Shown here one piece after another: positions 1-7,834 of a stretch of DNA of 38,145 bases. The notes beneath the pieces are model-generated. The model was given only the letters and a program-made list of their open reading frames with translations, searched no databases and was not told where the DNA came from. This stretch comes from Nakamurella silvestris (lineage in GTDB: Bacteria; Actinomycetota; Actinomycetes; Mycobacteriales; Nakamurellaceae): positions 26,829 to 64,973 of the forward strand of contig QXCQ01000211.1 of NCBI GenBank assembly GCA_003576535.1, given 5' to 3'. Position 1 is the first letter of the stretch, and each line of letters starts with the position of its first letter. A program made the position numbers and the translations under genes.

Positions 1-1
1 C

Positions 2-772
2 TACGCCCAGCAGAATCAGCACGCCCAGAACCAGTACCCACAGCAGAACGCCTACGGCCAGCAGCAGTCCTACGCCGGTGACCAGGTCGGGGCCGCAGCG
101 GCGGCGAACCAGATCCAGCAGAACGTCCGGCACAATGCCGCGAGCGGTCAGGTCCCGGGCGGTGCCGGCTACGGCAACCCGATGAACGAGCTGATCCTGG
201 TGGTGAACCAGAAGCGCAAGATCATCGAGCTGACCAACGAGTACGCCGTCATGAACAGCTCCGGCCAGCAGATCGGGGCCGTGGTCGAGGTCGGCCAGTC
301 CACGGCGAAGAAGGTGGTCCGGTTCGTCAGCAGCCTCGATCAGTTCTTCACCCACACGCTCCAGGTGCGCGACAGCGCCGGGAACGTCCAGCTGGTGCTC
401 ACCCGGCCGGCCAAGGTGATGAAGTCGACCGTCATCGTGGGCAGTCCGAACGGCGGCGAGATCGGCCGGCTGGTGCAGCGCAACGTCTTCGGCAAGATCC
501 GGTTCGGCCTGGAGTCCGGCGGACACGAGGTCGGGTCGTTGAACGCCGAGAACTGGCGGGCCTGGAACTTCTCCATCCAGGACCACACCGGTACCGAGGT
601 CGCCCGGATCACCAAGACCTGGGAGGGGTTGATGACCACGATGTTCACGACGGCGGACAGCTATGTCGTGCACATCCATCGGCCGCTCTCCGACCCGCTC
701 CGCTCACTTGTCGTCGCCTCGGCGTTGACGGTGGACACGGCCCTCAAACAGGACAGCCGCGGGTTCGGCTGA
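2..772 (+). CDS. Phospholipid scramblase-related (LURP/scramblase fold) protein, 5' end missing
   Basis: The reading frame is open from base 2, so the gene begins upstream of the window; the ATG at 182 is internal. The visible N-terminal 60 residues are low complexity, rich in Gln, Asn, Tyr and Ala (YAQQNQ, AYGQQQSYAG). From about MNELILVVNQKRKIIEL onward comes a beta-rich domain of about 190 residues like the scramblase/LURP-one-related fold: LVVNQKRK, an internal repeat (FTHTLQVRDSAGNVQLVLTR, then WNFSIQDHTGTEVARITKTW) and a hydrophobic end (RSLVVASALTVDTAL). Actinobacterial members of this family are cytosolic or membrane-associated and their biochemical role is unknown; lipid scrambling should not be assumed. 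A DUF3052 gene follows after 17 bp on the same strand. The family call is from pattern recognition of the repeated beta-strand motif. Confidence 0.75.
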   Translation, partial: YAQQNQHAQNQYPQQNAYGQQQSYAGDQVGAAAAANQIQQNVRHNAASGQVPGGAGYGNPMNELILVVNQKRKIIELTNEYAVMNSSGQQIGAVVEVGQSTAKKVVRFVSSLDQFFTHTLQVRDSAGNVQLVLTRPAKVMKSTVIVGSPNGGEIGRLVQRNVFGKIRFGLESGGHEVGSLNAENWRAWNFSIQDHTGTEVARITKTWEGLMTTMFTTADSYVVHIHRPLSDPLRSLVVASALTVDTALKQDSRGFG

Positions 773-789
773 GCCGAGGGGGCCCAGGG

Positions 790-1209
790 ATGAGCGCGCC
801 GGGGTACTCGGGGACACCGCTGCCCCGGAAGCTGGGGATCACACCGCACTCGCGCGTGCTGGTGGTCGGCGACCCGTTGGAGCTGGATCTGGACCTGCTG
901 CGCCCCGAGGGTGCGCCACCTGCCCACCGTCGGCCGGGCCGGGAGCCCTATGACGTGGTGCTGTTGTTCTGTACCGGCCGGGCGGCCCTGGAGGCTTCCT
1001 TCGACCGCGCCGCTGCCCGTCACACCCAGGCGGGGATGATCTGGGTCTGCTGGCCGAAGAAGGCCTCCGGGGTGCCCACCGACCTCGGGGACGGGGTGGT
1101 GCGCGAGTACGGCCTGGCCCACGGGCGGGTGGACGTGAAGGTGGCGGCGATCAGCGAGGTCTGGTCCGGGCTGAAGTTCGTCATCCGGGTCGCCGACCGG
1201 ACCTCCTGA
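790..1209 (+). CDS. DUF3052 family protein
   Basis: 139 residues opening with GYSGTPLPRKLGI, the characteristic start of actinobacterial DUF3052 proteins. It has a short alpha/beta core: RVLVVGDPLELDLDLL, then YDVVLLFCTG, then GMIWVCWPKKASGVPTDL, then a basic-acidic end (VDVKVAAISEVWSGLKFVIR). No catalytic residues are known for the family. No membrane segment or signal peptide is visible. It lies 17 bp after the scramblase-like gene and probably shares its transcript; a dispersed hairpin repeat begins 12 bp after its stop. The ATG was chosen because it directly precedes the conserved GYSGTPL motif. Function unknown. Confidence 0.85.
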   Translation: MSAPGYSGTPLPRKLGITPHSRVLVVGDPLELDLDLLRPEGAPPAHRRPGREPYDVVLLFCTGRAALEASFDRAAARHTQAGMIWVCWPKKASGVPTDLGDGVVREYGLAHGRVDVKVAAISEVWSGLKFVIRVADRTS

Positions 1210-1220
1210 GTTCCCGTCGC

Positions 1221-1272
1221 GCGGTGGGATATGCGCAGTGGTGCGCGTTCACATCTGCGCATGTCCCACCGC
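1221..1272. repeat. Dispersed inverted repeat R1, copy A
   Basis: Left arm GCGGTGGGATATGCGCAG (1221-1238), 16-nt centre, right arm CTGCGCATGTCCCACCGC (1255-1272). The arms pair over 18 bp with one mismatch (a wobble on one RNA strand). Four more copies of the same 52-bp length lie in the window. This one is 11 bp past the DUF3052 stop, facing the minus-strand tRNA-Pro. Confidence 0.9.
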
Positions 1273-1315
1273 AAGATGTCGGTCCCCGCCCCGCCCCCGG
1301 CCGCACCCGGATTCT

Positions 1316-1385
1316 GTTCCCGCGCACGTTGTTGCTCCTCGCGCACCGAACATCGCGCGCGAGAACGAAGAACGTGCGCGGGAAC
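1316..1385. repeat. Second inverted repeat R2, copy 1 (partner of R1)
   Basis: A 70-bp palindromic element. The outer 15-bp arms (GTTCCCGCGCACGTT at 1316-1330 and its exact complement at 1371-1385) pair perfectly. An inner stem CTCGCGC (1338-1344) / GCGCGAG (1357-1363) is also perfect. A second copy at 31889-31957 has most bases identical. In both places R2 starts 43-44 nt after the end of an R1 copy, so the two form a composite element of constant length. Confidence 0.85.
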
Positions 1386-1454
1386 GGAAAGGGGGAGGGG
1401 TGGAGAAAGCAGAAGAGCCGGTCTCCCAAGGGAAACCGGCTCCATCTGTGCTCA

Positions 1455-1532
<78 letters not shown>

Positions 1533-1545
1533 GTGAAGCTCGTTA

Positions 1546-1551
1546 AGTCTA
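1546..1551 (-). promoter_or_regulatory. Candidate -10 box for tRNA-Pro
   Basis: TAGACT on the minus strand, 13 bp upstream of the tRNA 5' end, is a reasonable sigma-70-type -10 hexamer at the right distance for a short leader. The -35 region is unclear. Inference from position and sequence only. Confidence 0.35.
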
Positions 1552-1648
1552 TCCGATGTCCGGGGGTGGTTTTGACCATTCGCGGACATCTTCCCCACGC
1601 CGCTGCGGCCCTGACGCCGGACCGGCCGGCGGCACTCCTCCGACCTCG

Positions 1649-1684
1649 ACATACGCCTGGACATACGCCTGGACACACGCCGGG
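1649..1684. repeat. 12-bp tandem repeat, three units
   Basis: ACATACGCCTGG occurs twice without a gap (1649-1672), followed by a third diverged unit ACACACGCCGGG. It lies between the phosphoesterase stop and the tRNA-Pro gene. Confidence 0.7.
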
Positions 1685-1693
1685 GAGCGGATC

Positions 1694-2611
1694 TCAGGAA
1701 GGATCGGGGCGGGGAACCAGGGTCAGCAGGGTCGCCTCGGGCCGGCACAGGAAGCGCACCGGGACGAACGGATTGGTGCCGAGCCCGGCCGAGACGTTGA
1801 GCAGCATCGAGTCCCCCCACTTGGACAGGCCACGGGCCCGGGAGCGGTCGATCCCGCAGTTCGTCACCAGCGCACCGATACCGGGCAGCCGGACCTGGCC
1901 GCCGTGGGTGTGCCCGGCCAGCACCAGGTCGTACCCGTCGGCGGCGAACGGGTCGAGCACCCGCGGCTCCGGGGAGTGGGTGACGCCGATCCGGACCACG
2001 GCGTCGTCATCGGCCGGCCCGGCGATCTTCTCGTACCGGTCGCGGCGGGTGTGCGGGTCGTTGACCCCGGCGAAGGCGATCTGCTGGCCGCGCACGGTCA
2101 CCGTGGCCCGCCGGTTCGACAGGTCGGCCCAGCCGTGTTCGGTCTGGGCGGCCCGGAGATCACGCCAGGGCAGCTCCTTGCCCTGACGGGCGGGTCGGTT
2201 CGGGGTGAAGTACCGGTGCGGGCTCTTGGGCACCGGTGCGGTGAAGTCGTTGTTCCCGAACACGAACGCCCCGGGCAGTTGCAGCAGCGGGGCCAGGGCG
2301 GTCGCGGCCGTCGGCACGGCCTTGACGTGGGAGAGGGTGTCCCCGGTGTTGACGACCAGGTCCGGTCGCAGGTTCGCCAGCCCCGAGATCCAGTCGATCT
2401 TGCGTTGCTGGCCGGGAACCAGGTGCAGATCCGAGATGTGCAGCAGGCGGATCGGCCAGGAACCGGGACGCAGCACCGGCAGGGTGAGTCGTCGCAGGGT
2501 GTACAGCTGCGGCTCGACGACGGTCGCGTAGACCGCCCCCGTGACCGCGAGGGCCGTACCTGCTCCGAGAACGCCTGTGGTGAGTGTGCGGGGGTTGATC
2601 CTCACCCTCAC
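1694..2611 (-). CDS. Membrane-anchored calcineurin-like metallophosphoesterase (Rv3683-like)
   Basis: About 305 residues. An N-terminal hydrophobic segment (residues about 11-32, TTGVLGAGTALAVTGAVYAT) anchors the protein, with the enzyme domain probably outside the membrane. All metal-site motifs of the calcineurin-like superfamily are present: D61-L-H63 (HISDLHL), G90-D91, GNND (119-122, usual form GNHD/E), a histidine in VTHSPEP and GHTHGGQ. Substrate unknown; the YkuE-type family acts on phosphodiesters or lipid-linked phosphates. The start is GTG at 2611, overlapping the ponA-like stop by 4 bp (GTGA); a second GTG at 2605 is equally possible. It is translationally coupled to the PBP gene and syntenic with Rv3682-Rv3683, so a cell-envelope role is likely but not shown. 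Confidence 0.9.
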   Translation of the reverse strand: MRVRINPRTLTTGVLGAGTALAVTGAVYATVVEPQLYTLRRLTLPVLRPGSWPIRLLHISDLHLVPGQQRKIDWISGLANLRPDLVVNTGDTLSHVKAVPTAATALAPLLQLPGAFVFGNNDFTAPVPKSPHRYFTPNRPARQGKELPWRDLRAAQTEHGWADLSNRRATVTVRGQQIAFAGVNDPHTRRDRYEKIAGPADDDAVVRIGVTHSPEPRVLDPFAADGYDLVLAGHTHGGQVRLPGIGALVTNCGIDRSRARGLSKWGDSMLLNVSAGLGTNPFVPVRFLCRPEATLLTLVPRPDPS

Positions 2612-4923
2612 CCGCCGGTGTTCTGCGACTGCGGGCCCTTGGAGACCTTGAGGGTGATCACCGATCCGGGCAGCGCCGAGTCCTTCGGGTCCTGGTCGAT
2701 GACGGTGTTGGTCGCCAGCACGGAGCTGACGTACTCCAGTTCCTCGGGGACCTGGAAGCCCTTGCCGGCCAGGATCTCCTTGGCCGAGGTGACGGACTTG
2801 CCGACCACGTCGGGCACGATCGAGTTGCCGCTGCCGGTGACGAACTCGGCCGACTCCGGCGGGAACGGATCCGCCGGGACGTCGGCGGAGATCACCTTGA
2901 GGGCGTCGACCCAGGTGCGGGCGGGGATGCTGCCACCGCTCATCCCGCCGCCGGCCTGGGCCTCGTCGTTGGTGCAGGAGTGCAGGTTCGGGGTCACACA
3001 GATCGACCGGGGGCCGTTCTGGTAGTCCCAGGTCATCACGGCGGCGGAGTAGCGCGGGGTGAAACCGAGGAAGGCGGAGGACTTGTAGTTCTGGGTGGTG
3101 CCGGTCTTGCCGGCGACCGGGCGGCCGTCCCAGCCGCCCTCGGTGAAGGCCTTGTGGGCGGTACCGGTCAAACCGTCCTGGTCCAGGCCCGCATCCCCCT
3201 GCATGGCCTGGGAAAGGGTGTCGGCCAGCTTCGGGTCGACCACCTGCTTGCAGGGCAGGGAGGACAGGGCGACGTCGTTGCCGGTGCGATCGGCGAGCCG
3301 CTCGACGGGGGACGGCGGGCACCAGACGCCGGAGGAGGCGAGGGTGGCACCGACGTTGCTCAGCTCGGTCGGGCTGACCGGGGTGACACCGAGGGTGAAG
3401 GACACCATCTTCTGGGCGGAGACCTGGTCGGCGTAGCTGCCGGTCATCTCGGAGAAGGCGGGCTCGACGTCACCGGCGGGCAGTTCGTACCCGCGCAGCC
3501 CCAGCCGTACGGCCATGTCGGCGACGTCCTTGAGGCCGATGTCCTCCTCGAGGGAGACGAACGGGGTGTTCGGGCTGGTCGCCAGGGCCTGTTTCATCGT
3601 CATCTTGTCCGGGTAGTTGCCGGAGTTGGTGATGTCCCGGCTGCCGGTGTTGATGACGCTGGAGTAGGCCTTGGGCACGTTCAGGACCGAATCGGTGCCC
3701 AGACCCTTCTCCAGGGCGGCGGCCGCGGTGAAGATCTTGAACACCGACCCGGCGCCGAGCGGGGCGAAGGTGGTGGTCAGCCGCTGCAGGGTCTGGCCCT
3801 TGTCCTCGTCGTTGCCGTAGGGACGGTTCACCGCCAGTGCGACGACCTTCCGGCTGGACTTCCCGGGCTCGATGACGGAGATGACGTTGGCCACCCGTTT
3901 CGCCTCGTCCGGGTTGGCGTTGTTGTCGACCGAGTCCTTCGCCGCCTTCATCGCCTTCGGATCGAGGTTGGTGTAGATCGTGTAGCCACCGGTCTCCAGC
4001 TGGGCCTTCGTGATGGGGTCGGTCGGCCGCGAGGCGAGGTAGTCCAGGACGTACTGGCAGTAGTAGCCCTGGGCGGAGGCGTTCGGTGCCGAGTAGCAGC
4101 CGTTCGCCGTGGTGTTCGGGGTGAAGTCGAAGTTGGTCTTCTTCGCCTCGGCGTTCTCCTTCGGGGTGATCTTCTTCTCCCGGAGCATGGCGTCGAGGAC
4201 CACGTTCCGCCGGGACTGGGCCGCCTCGGCGGTGGCCCGGTTCAGCGGGTTGTACTTCGTGGGGTTCTGCAACATGCCTGCCAGCAGGGCGGCCTGGGGC
4301 AGGGTGAGTTTCGCCGCGGAGGTGCCGAAGTAGTACTGGGAGGCGGCCTCCGCGCCGTAGGTCGCGGTGCCGAAGCCGACCAGGTTGAGGTACCGCTCGA
4401 GGATGTAGTTCTTGTTGTTGTGCTGCTTCTCGATCGTGATGGCGGCCTTGGCCTCACGGAGTTTGCGGATCGGGGTCGGCGCGATGGCCTCGGCCCGCTC
4501 GGTGTCCGATTTCGCCTCGACCAGCAGCTTGTAGTTCTTCACGTACTGCTGGGTGAGGGTGGAGGCCCCGCCGAAGTCCTTGATCAGCGCGCGGGAGGTG
4601 CTGCGCCAGTCGACACCGGGGTGCAGGTAGAAGCGCCGGTCCTCCATGGAGATGACGGCCCACTTGAGGTAGTCGGAGATCTCCGACAGCGGCTTGTAGA
4701 CCCGGTTCTGGGTGTAGAAGATCGCGATGGTGTTGCCGTCGGCGTCCACCATGGTGCTGCGCTCGGGGAAGTCCCCGTCCATCGGGTCGGAGGCAGCACT
4801 GTCCACCGCGTCGACCACGTGGGTCGATGTCCAGGCCATGCCTGCCGCGTAGGGCAGCAGCAGAACCGCCACCAGGAACCCGGAGATCAGGGCTCCGACC
4901 GTCAATTTTCCGATACCACTCAT
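2608..4923 (-). CDS. ponA2: Bifunctional penicillin-binding protein with PASTA domain (PonA2-like, class A PBP)
   Basis: 771 residues. It polymerises and cross-links peptidoglycan outside the membrane. In order: a membrane anchor (about 6-30); a GT51 glycosyltransferase domain with EDRRFYLHPGVDW (catalytic E94) and GASTLTQQYVKN; a transpeptidase domain with S393-V-F-K (acylated serine), S450-P-N and K606-T-G-T; and a C-terminal PASTA domain (about 700-768, IVPDVVGKSVTSAKEIL) that in relatives binds muropeptide or lipid II. ATG 4923 is chosen because it places the anchor at the N-terminus, as in M. tuberculosis PonA2 (810 aa). The frame is open for 56 further codons upstream, but that part lacks family features. 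No strong Shine-Dalgarno site is visible. It is divergent from the whiB-like gene across a 222-bp shared promoter region, as in mycobacteria. Confidence 0.95.
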   Translation of the reverse strand: MSGIGKLTVGALISGFLVAVLLLPYAAGMAWTSTHVVDAVDSAASDPMDGDFPERSTMVDADGNTIAIFYTQNRVYKPLSEISDYLKWAVISMEDRRFYLHPGVDWRSTSRALIKDFGGASTLTQQYVKNYKLLVEAKSDTERAEAIAPTPIRKLREAKAAITIEKQHNNKNYILERYLNLVGFGTATYGAEAASQYYFGTSAAKLTLPQAALLAGMLQNPTKYNPLNRATAEAAQSRRNVVLDAMLREKKITPKENAEAKKTNFDFTPNTTANGCYSAPNASAQGYYCQYVLDYLASRPTDPITKAQLETGGYTIYTNLDPKAMKAAKDSVDNNANPDEAKRVANVISVIEPGKSSRKVVALAVNRPYGNDEDKGQTLQRLTTTFAPLGAGSVFKIFTAAAALEKGLGTDSVLNVPKAYSSVINTGSRDITNSGNYPDKMTMKQALATSPNTPFVSLEEDIGLKDVADMAVRLGLRGYELPAGDVEPAFSEMTGSYADQVSAQKMVSFTLGVTPVSPTELSNVGATLASSGVWCPPSPVERLADRTGNDVALSSLPCKQVVDPKLADTLSQAMQGDAGLDQDGLTGTAHKAFTEGGWDGRPVAGKTGTTQNYKSSAFLGFTPRYSAAVMTWDYQNGPRSICVTPNLHSCTNDEAQAGGGMSGGSIPARTWVDALKVISADVPADPFPPESAEFVTGSGNSIVPDVVGKSVTSAKEILAGKGFQVPEELEYVSSVLATNTVIDQDPKDSALPGSVITLKVSKGPQSQNTGG

Positions 4924-5145
4924 AACCCGCACGCAGATCAGGGTACGGGTTGTCCATGTGCGCCATCTGCGATTTGCCTGCATCCGGCTGCCGCCCCCGG
5001 AGCCGTCTGTGAAAAAACCTGGGCCGGATCGGGAACCTTCGCCCCCCGGGACGCATCTGATCAATATCGAGCCGAACCGAAACAGGCTCACCCCCCACCG
5101 CGTTGCGGGGGTAACGAAAATGATCCTTTGCGAAAGGTGTGCACG

Positions 5146-5499
5146 GTGGCTACTCGCTCACTGCAGATGGTGCCGTCGGGGCCCGCAGCAACTGCGCTCC
5201 CCGATATGCCGTCGGCCCAGATCCCCTGGAACCGCCGCGGCCTGTGTGTCAACGCCGAGCCGGATGCGATGTTCGTCACCGGTGCGGCCCAGCGGGAGGC
5301 GGCCCGGCTCTGCGCGGGTTGCCCGGTCCGGATGGAATGCCTCGCCGACTCCCTGGACAACAGGATCGAGTTCGGGGTCTGGGGCGGGATGACCGAACGC
5401 CAGCGCCGGGCGCTGTTGAAGGAACGGCCGGATGTCTACAGCTGGCTGGCGGTACTGCAGGAAGCACGGGAGGCGGCGGTGCGGTCCGCCGCCAGCTGA
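5146..5499 (+). CDS. whiB4: WhiB-family iron-sulfur transcriptional regulator (WhiB4-like)
   Basis: 117 residues. The four cluster-binding cysteines are C34, C56, C59 and C65 (GLCVNAEPD ... LCAGCPVRMEC), followed by the GVWGG turn (77-81) and a basic helix (TERQRRALLKER) that contacts DNA or sigma factor in the family. It binds a [4Fe-4S] cluster and senses redox state or NO. GTG 5146 is chosen because GAAAGG (5132-5137) sits 8 nt upstream; an alternative GTG at 5137 would overlap this site. It is divergent from the ponA2-like gene and convergent with the ATPase pair, the Rv3682/whiB4/Rv3680-Rv3679 order of M. tuberculosis, which supports the whiB4 assignment. Confidence 0.93.
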   Translation: MATRSLQMVPSGPAATALPDMPSAQIPWNRRGLCVNAEPDAMFVTGAAQREAARLCAGCPVRMECLADSLDNRIEFGVWGGMTERQRRALLKERPDVYSWLAVLQEAREAAVRSAAS

Positions 5500-5523
5500 A
5501 CCACGGACGAAGGTCGCGTCATT

Positions 5524-5562
5524 CCCGGATGCCCCGGGGAGCAGACCCCCGGATGCCCCGGG
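5524..5562. repeat. Direct repeat of a 15-bp GC-rich unit
   Basis: CCCGGATGCCCCGGG occurs at 5524-5538 and again at 5548-5562 in the gap between the convergent whiB-like and ATPase genes. Each unit contains partly self-complementary CCCGG/CCGGG, so it could help termination; no T-run follows. Confidence 0.5.
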
Positions 5563-5602
5563 TGGCGGACACGCGAACTCCCCGGAGCGGGTTCGGTGCG
5601 GG

Positions 5603-6724
5603 TCATTGGTCGGTAAGCCGCCGGCCGATCTCGCGGAGGGACTCCAGATCGTGGGCGTCGGCCGCCAGGGCCGGCACGGCCGCGATCGGCAGGGTCGGAT
5701 GGGCCCGCACGATGCGCGACCGCATCCGCTGCTCGACCGCATGCACGGTCATCCTCTCGGCGTGGACCGCCAGAACGGCCGAGGCCAGCGGGGAGGTACC
5801 GGCGAGCCGGGCGGCCGCCGTCTCGGCGACACCGCCGGAGAGATCGGCCAACGGCGGATGGGTGCGGTTGAGGACGAGCCCGGCGAGCGGCATCTGCTCC
5901 TCCTGCAGCCGGTCGGCGAAGTAGGACGCCTCCCGGACCGCGTCCGCCTCGCAGGTGGCGACGACGAGGAACTGGGTTCCCGGGGCTCGCAGCAGGGTGT
6001 ACGTGGCCTCGGCCCGGGCCCGGAAGCCGCCGAACATGTCCTCGAACAGCTGGACGAACTGGGCCGCGTCGTTGAGCAGCTGGCCGCCGATGATGGTGGT
6101 CACCGCCTTGGAGAACAGGTTCAGCCCGGCCCCGACGATCTTCATCACCCCTCGTCCCGGGGTGGTCAGCATCCGGATCACCCGTCCGTCCAGGAACGAG
6201 GCGAGGCGTTGCGGGGCGTCGAGGAAATCCAGGGCCGACCGGCTGGGCGGGGTGTCGACGACGATCAGGTCCCACTCGCCCGTGGCTGCCAGCCGGCCGA
6301 GTTTCTCCATCGCCATGTACTCCTGCGTCCCGGAGAAGGAGCTGGAGATCGTCCGGTAGAAGGGGTTGGCGAAGATCGCCTCGGCCCGCTCCGGGGTGGA
6401 GTGGGCCAGCACCATCTCGTCGAAGGTCCGGCGGGTGTCGAGCATCATCGCCCACAGCTCGCCGCCGTCCTCGGCCGCGGCGTCACCGATGTCCACCCGG
6501 CGCGGGGTGTTGTCCAGTGCCGTCAACCCCATCGACTGGGCCAGACGTTTGGCCGGATCGATGGTCAGGACCGCCGTCCGTCGGCCGTACTCGGCGGCCC
6601 GCAGGGCCAGGGCTGCCGCCGTGGTCGTCTTCCCCACCCCGCCGCTGCCACAGGTGATGATCACCTTGGTCGCCGGGTCGAACAGGATCCGGTCGAGGTC
6701 CAGGGCGGGAACCCGCGAGGTCAT
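5603..6724 (-). CDS. Get3/ArsA-like ATPase, subunit B (Rv3680-like)
   Basis: 373 residues. Walker A is GSGGVGKTT (26-34); the signature lysine of the deviant KGGxGK loop is replaced by serine. Switch motifs LTIDPAKRLAQSMG and VVDTPPSRSALDFLD follow, and a hydrophobic helical region (about 190-230, RMLTTPGRGVMKIVGAGLNLF) resembles the client-binding segment of Get3. The family couples ATP hydrolysis to binding of hydrophobic clients or, in ArsA, anion export. No arsenic genes are nearby, so arsenite transport is unlikely. ATG 6724 overlaps the stop of the upstream ATPase by 4 bp (ATGA), indicating coupled synthesis as a heteromer. The M. tuberculosis pair Rv3679/Rv3680 has been described as bacterial Get3-like (BagA/BagB). 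Confidence 0.92.
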   Translation of the reverse strand: MTSRVPALDLDRILFDPATKVIITCGSGGVGKTTTAAALALRAAEYGRRTAVLTIDPAKRLAQSMGLTALDNTPRRVDIGDAAAEDGGELWAMMLDTRRTFDEMVLAHSTPERAEAIFANPFYRTISSSFSGTQEYMAMEKLGRLAATGEWDLIVVDTPPSRSALDFLDAPQRLASFLDGRVIRMLTTPGRGVMKIVGAGLNLFSKAVTTIIGGQLLNDAAQFVQLFEDMFGGFRARAEATYTLLRAPGTQFLVVATCEADAVREASYFADRLQEEQMPLAGLVLNRTHPPLADLSGGVAETAAARLAGTSPLASAVLAVHAERMTVHAVEQRMRSRIVRAHPTLPIAAVPALAADAHDLESLREIGRRLTDQ

Positions 6725-7770
6725 CGGACCCCCTGGGCGGTGAGCGCCTCGGTGAGCTCGTAGACCCCGCCGAGGTCCGCACCGTCGGCGAGGAACGGCA
6801 GGGTCAGCACGGGCAGGCCGGCACCGCGGACGACCGACTCGGACTCCGCCTCGGCCAGCACCTTGATCGCATGTTCGGTGGCCTCGGCCGCCAGCCCGTC
6901 CACAAGCGCGTCGGTGACGGTGATCCCCGCGCCGGCCAGGTCCGCGGCCAGCTCCTCCAGATCCAGTGTCCCCCGCGCCGCCGGTTCCAGGGCCGTCCCG
7001 TTCAGGTGCGCCCCGGTCGCCGCGTTGATGATGAGCGAACCCACCGGGAGGTCGGCGTCCCGCAGCTCGGCGATCGTCTCCATCATCTCCACCACGGGCA
7101 TCTCCTGCAGCAGGGTCACCAGGTGGACCATCGTGTCGGCCGAGTGCAGGAGGGTGACGACACCGTCGGCCTGGTTCCGGATCGGCCCCTTGCGGGCCAG
7201 GTCGGCCATGGCCACGGTGACGTTCAGGAAGGTCACCACCCGGCCGGTGGGGGGCGCGTCCACCACCACGGCGTCGTAGACGGGCTTGCCGTTCGGGCCG
7301 AGACGACCGACGCATTCCTTGGCCTTGCCGGTCAGCAGGACGTCCCGCAGTCCCGGGGCGAGGGTGGTGGCGAACTCGACGGCCCCGAGTCTTTTCAAGG
7401 TCCGCCCGGCGAAACCGAGGTTGTAGAACATGGCGAAGTACTCCATCAACGCGGCCTCGACGTCGATGGCCAGGGCGCGGACCTCGCCGCCGCCGGGGGC
7501 GACGGCAACCTTGCGTTCCTCGTAGGGCAACGGCGGGAGGTCGAAGAGCTGGGCGATGCCCTGGCGTTCCTCGACCTCGATCAGCAGCACCCGACGGCCG
7601 TTGCTGGCCAGGGACAGGGCCAGAGCGGCGGCGACGGTGGTTTTCCCGGTGCCTCCCTTGCCGGTGACGATGTGCAGGCGGGCCCGGGCGGCCGCATCGG
7701 TCCAGCCGGGTGGCGGCGCGGGTTCGGGGTTGGGGGTCCCGTTTGGGGCTGTTGCTGGGGTCGCCGACAC
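6721..7770 (-). CDS. Get3/ArsA-like ATPase, subunit A (Rv3679-like)
   Basis: 349 residues with GTG start at 7770. A Pro/Ala-rich N-terminal 24 residues precede the deviant Walker A GKGGTGKTT (37-45, signature K38). Further motifs are LLIEVEERQG (here replacing the DPA switch I of the partner) and VVVDAPPTGRVVTFL (switch II). It is first of a two-gene unit and overlaps the next ATPase by 4 bp. The two subunits differ in both P-loop and switch I, so they probably form an asymmetric heterodimer rather than redundant homodimers. Its stop-to-start overlap and conserved partnership match Rv3679-Rv3680. The upstream neighbour on this strand is the SCO6045-like gene, 64 bp away. Confidence 0.92.
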   Translation of the reverse strand: MSATPATAPNGTPNPEPAPPPGWTDAAARARLHIVTGKGGTGKTTVAAALALSLASNGRRVLLIEVEERQGIAQLFDLPPLPYEERKVAVAPGGGEVRALAIDVEAALMEYFAMFYNLGFAGRTLKRLGAVEFATTLAPGLRDVLLTGKAKECVGRLGPNGKPVYDAVVVDAPPTGRVVTFLNVTVAMADLARKGPIRNQADGVVTLLHSADTMVHLVTLLQEMPVVEMMETIAELRDADLPVGSLIINAATGAHLNGTALEPAARGTLDLEELAADLAGAGITVTDALVDGLAAEATEHAIKVLAEAESESVVRGAGLPVLTLPFLADGADLGGVYELTEALTAQGVR

Positions 7771-7834
7771 GTTTTCAGCGTACGTCCGCCGTTCCCGGGC
7801 TCCCCACCGGCCACGGTGGAGGGGGTGAGTACCT

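Noticed and set aside
1221-1385. R1/R2 as an insertion sequence or a CRISPR array
   Set aside because: No transposase, no target duplication seen, and the copies are scattered single hairpins, not regularly spaced repeats with unique spacers.
2980-5499. An 839-codon plus-strand ORF over the ponA2-like gene
   Set aside because: It is an antisense shadow of the PBP gene; only its last 118 codons, the whiB-like gene, are real.
5603-7770. An arsenic resistance operon
   Set aside because: The ATPases are ArsA-like in fold, but there is no arsB, arsD, arsR or arsC nearby, and synteny matches the mycobacterial Get3-like pair.
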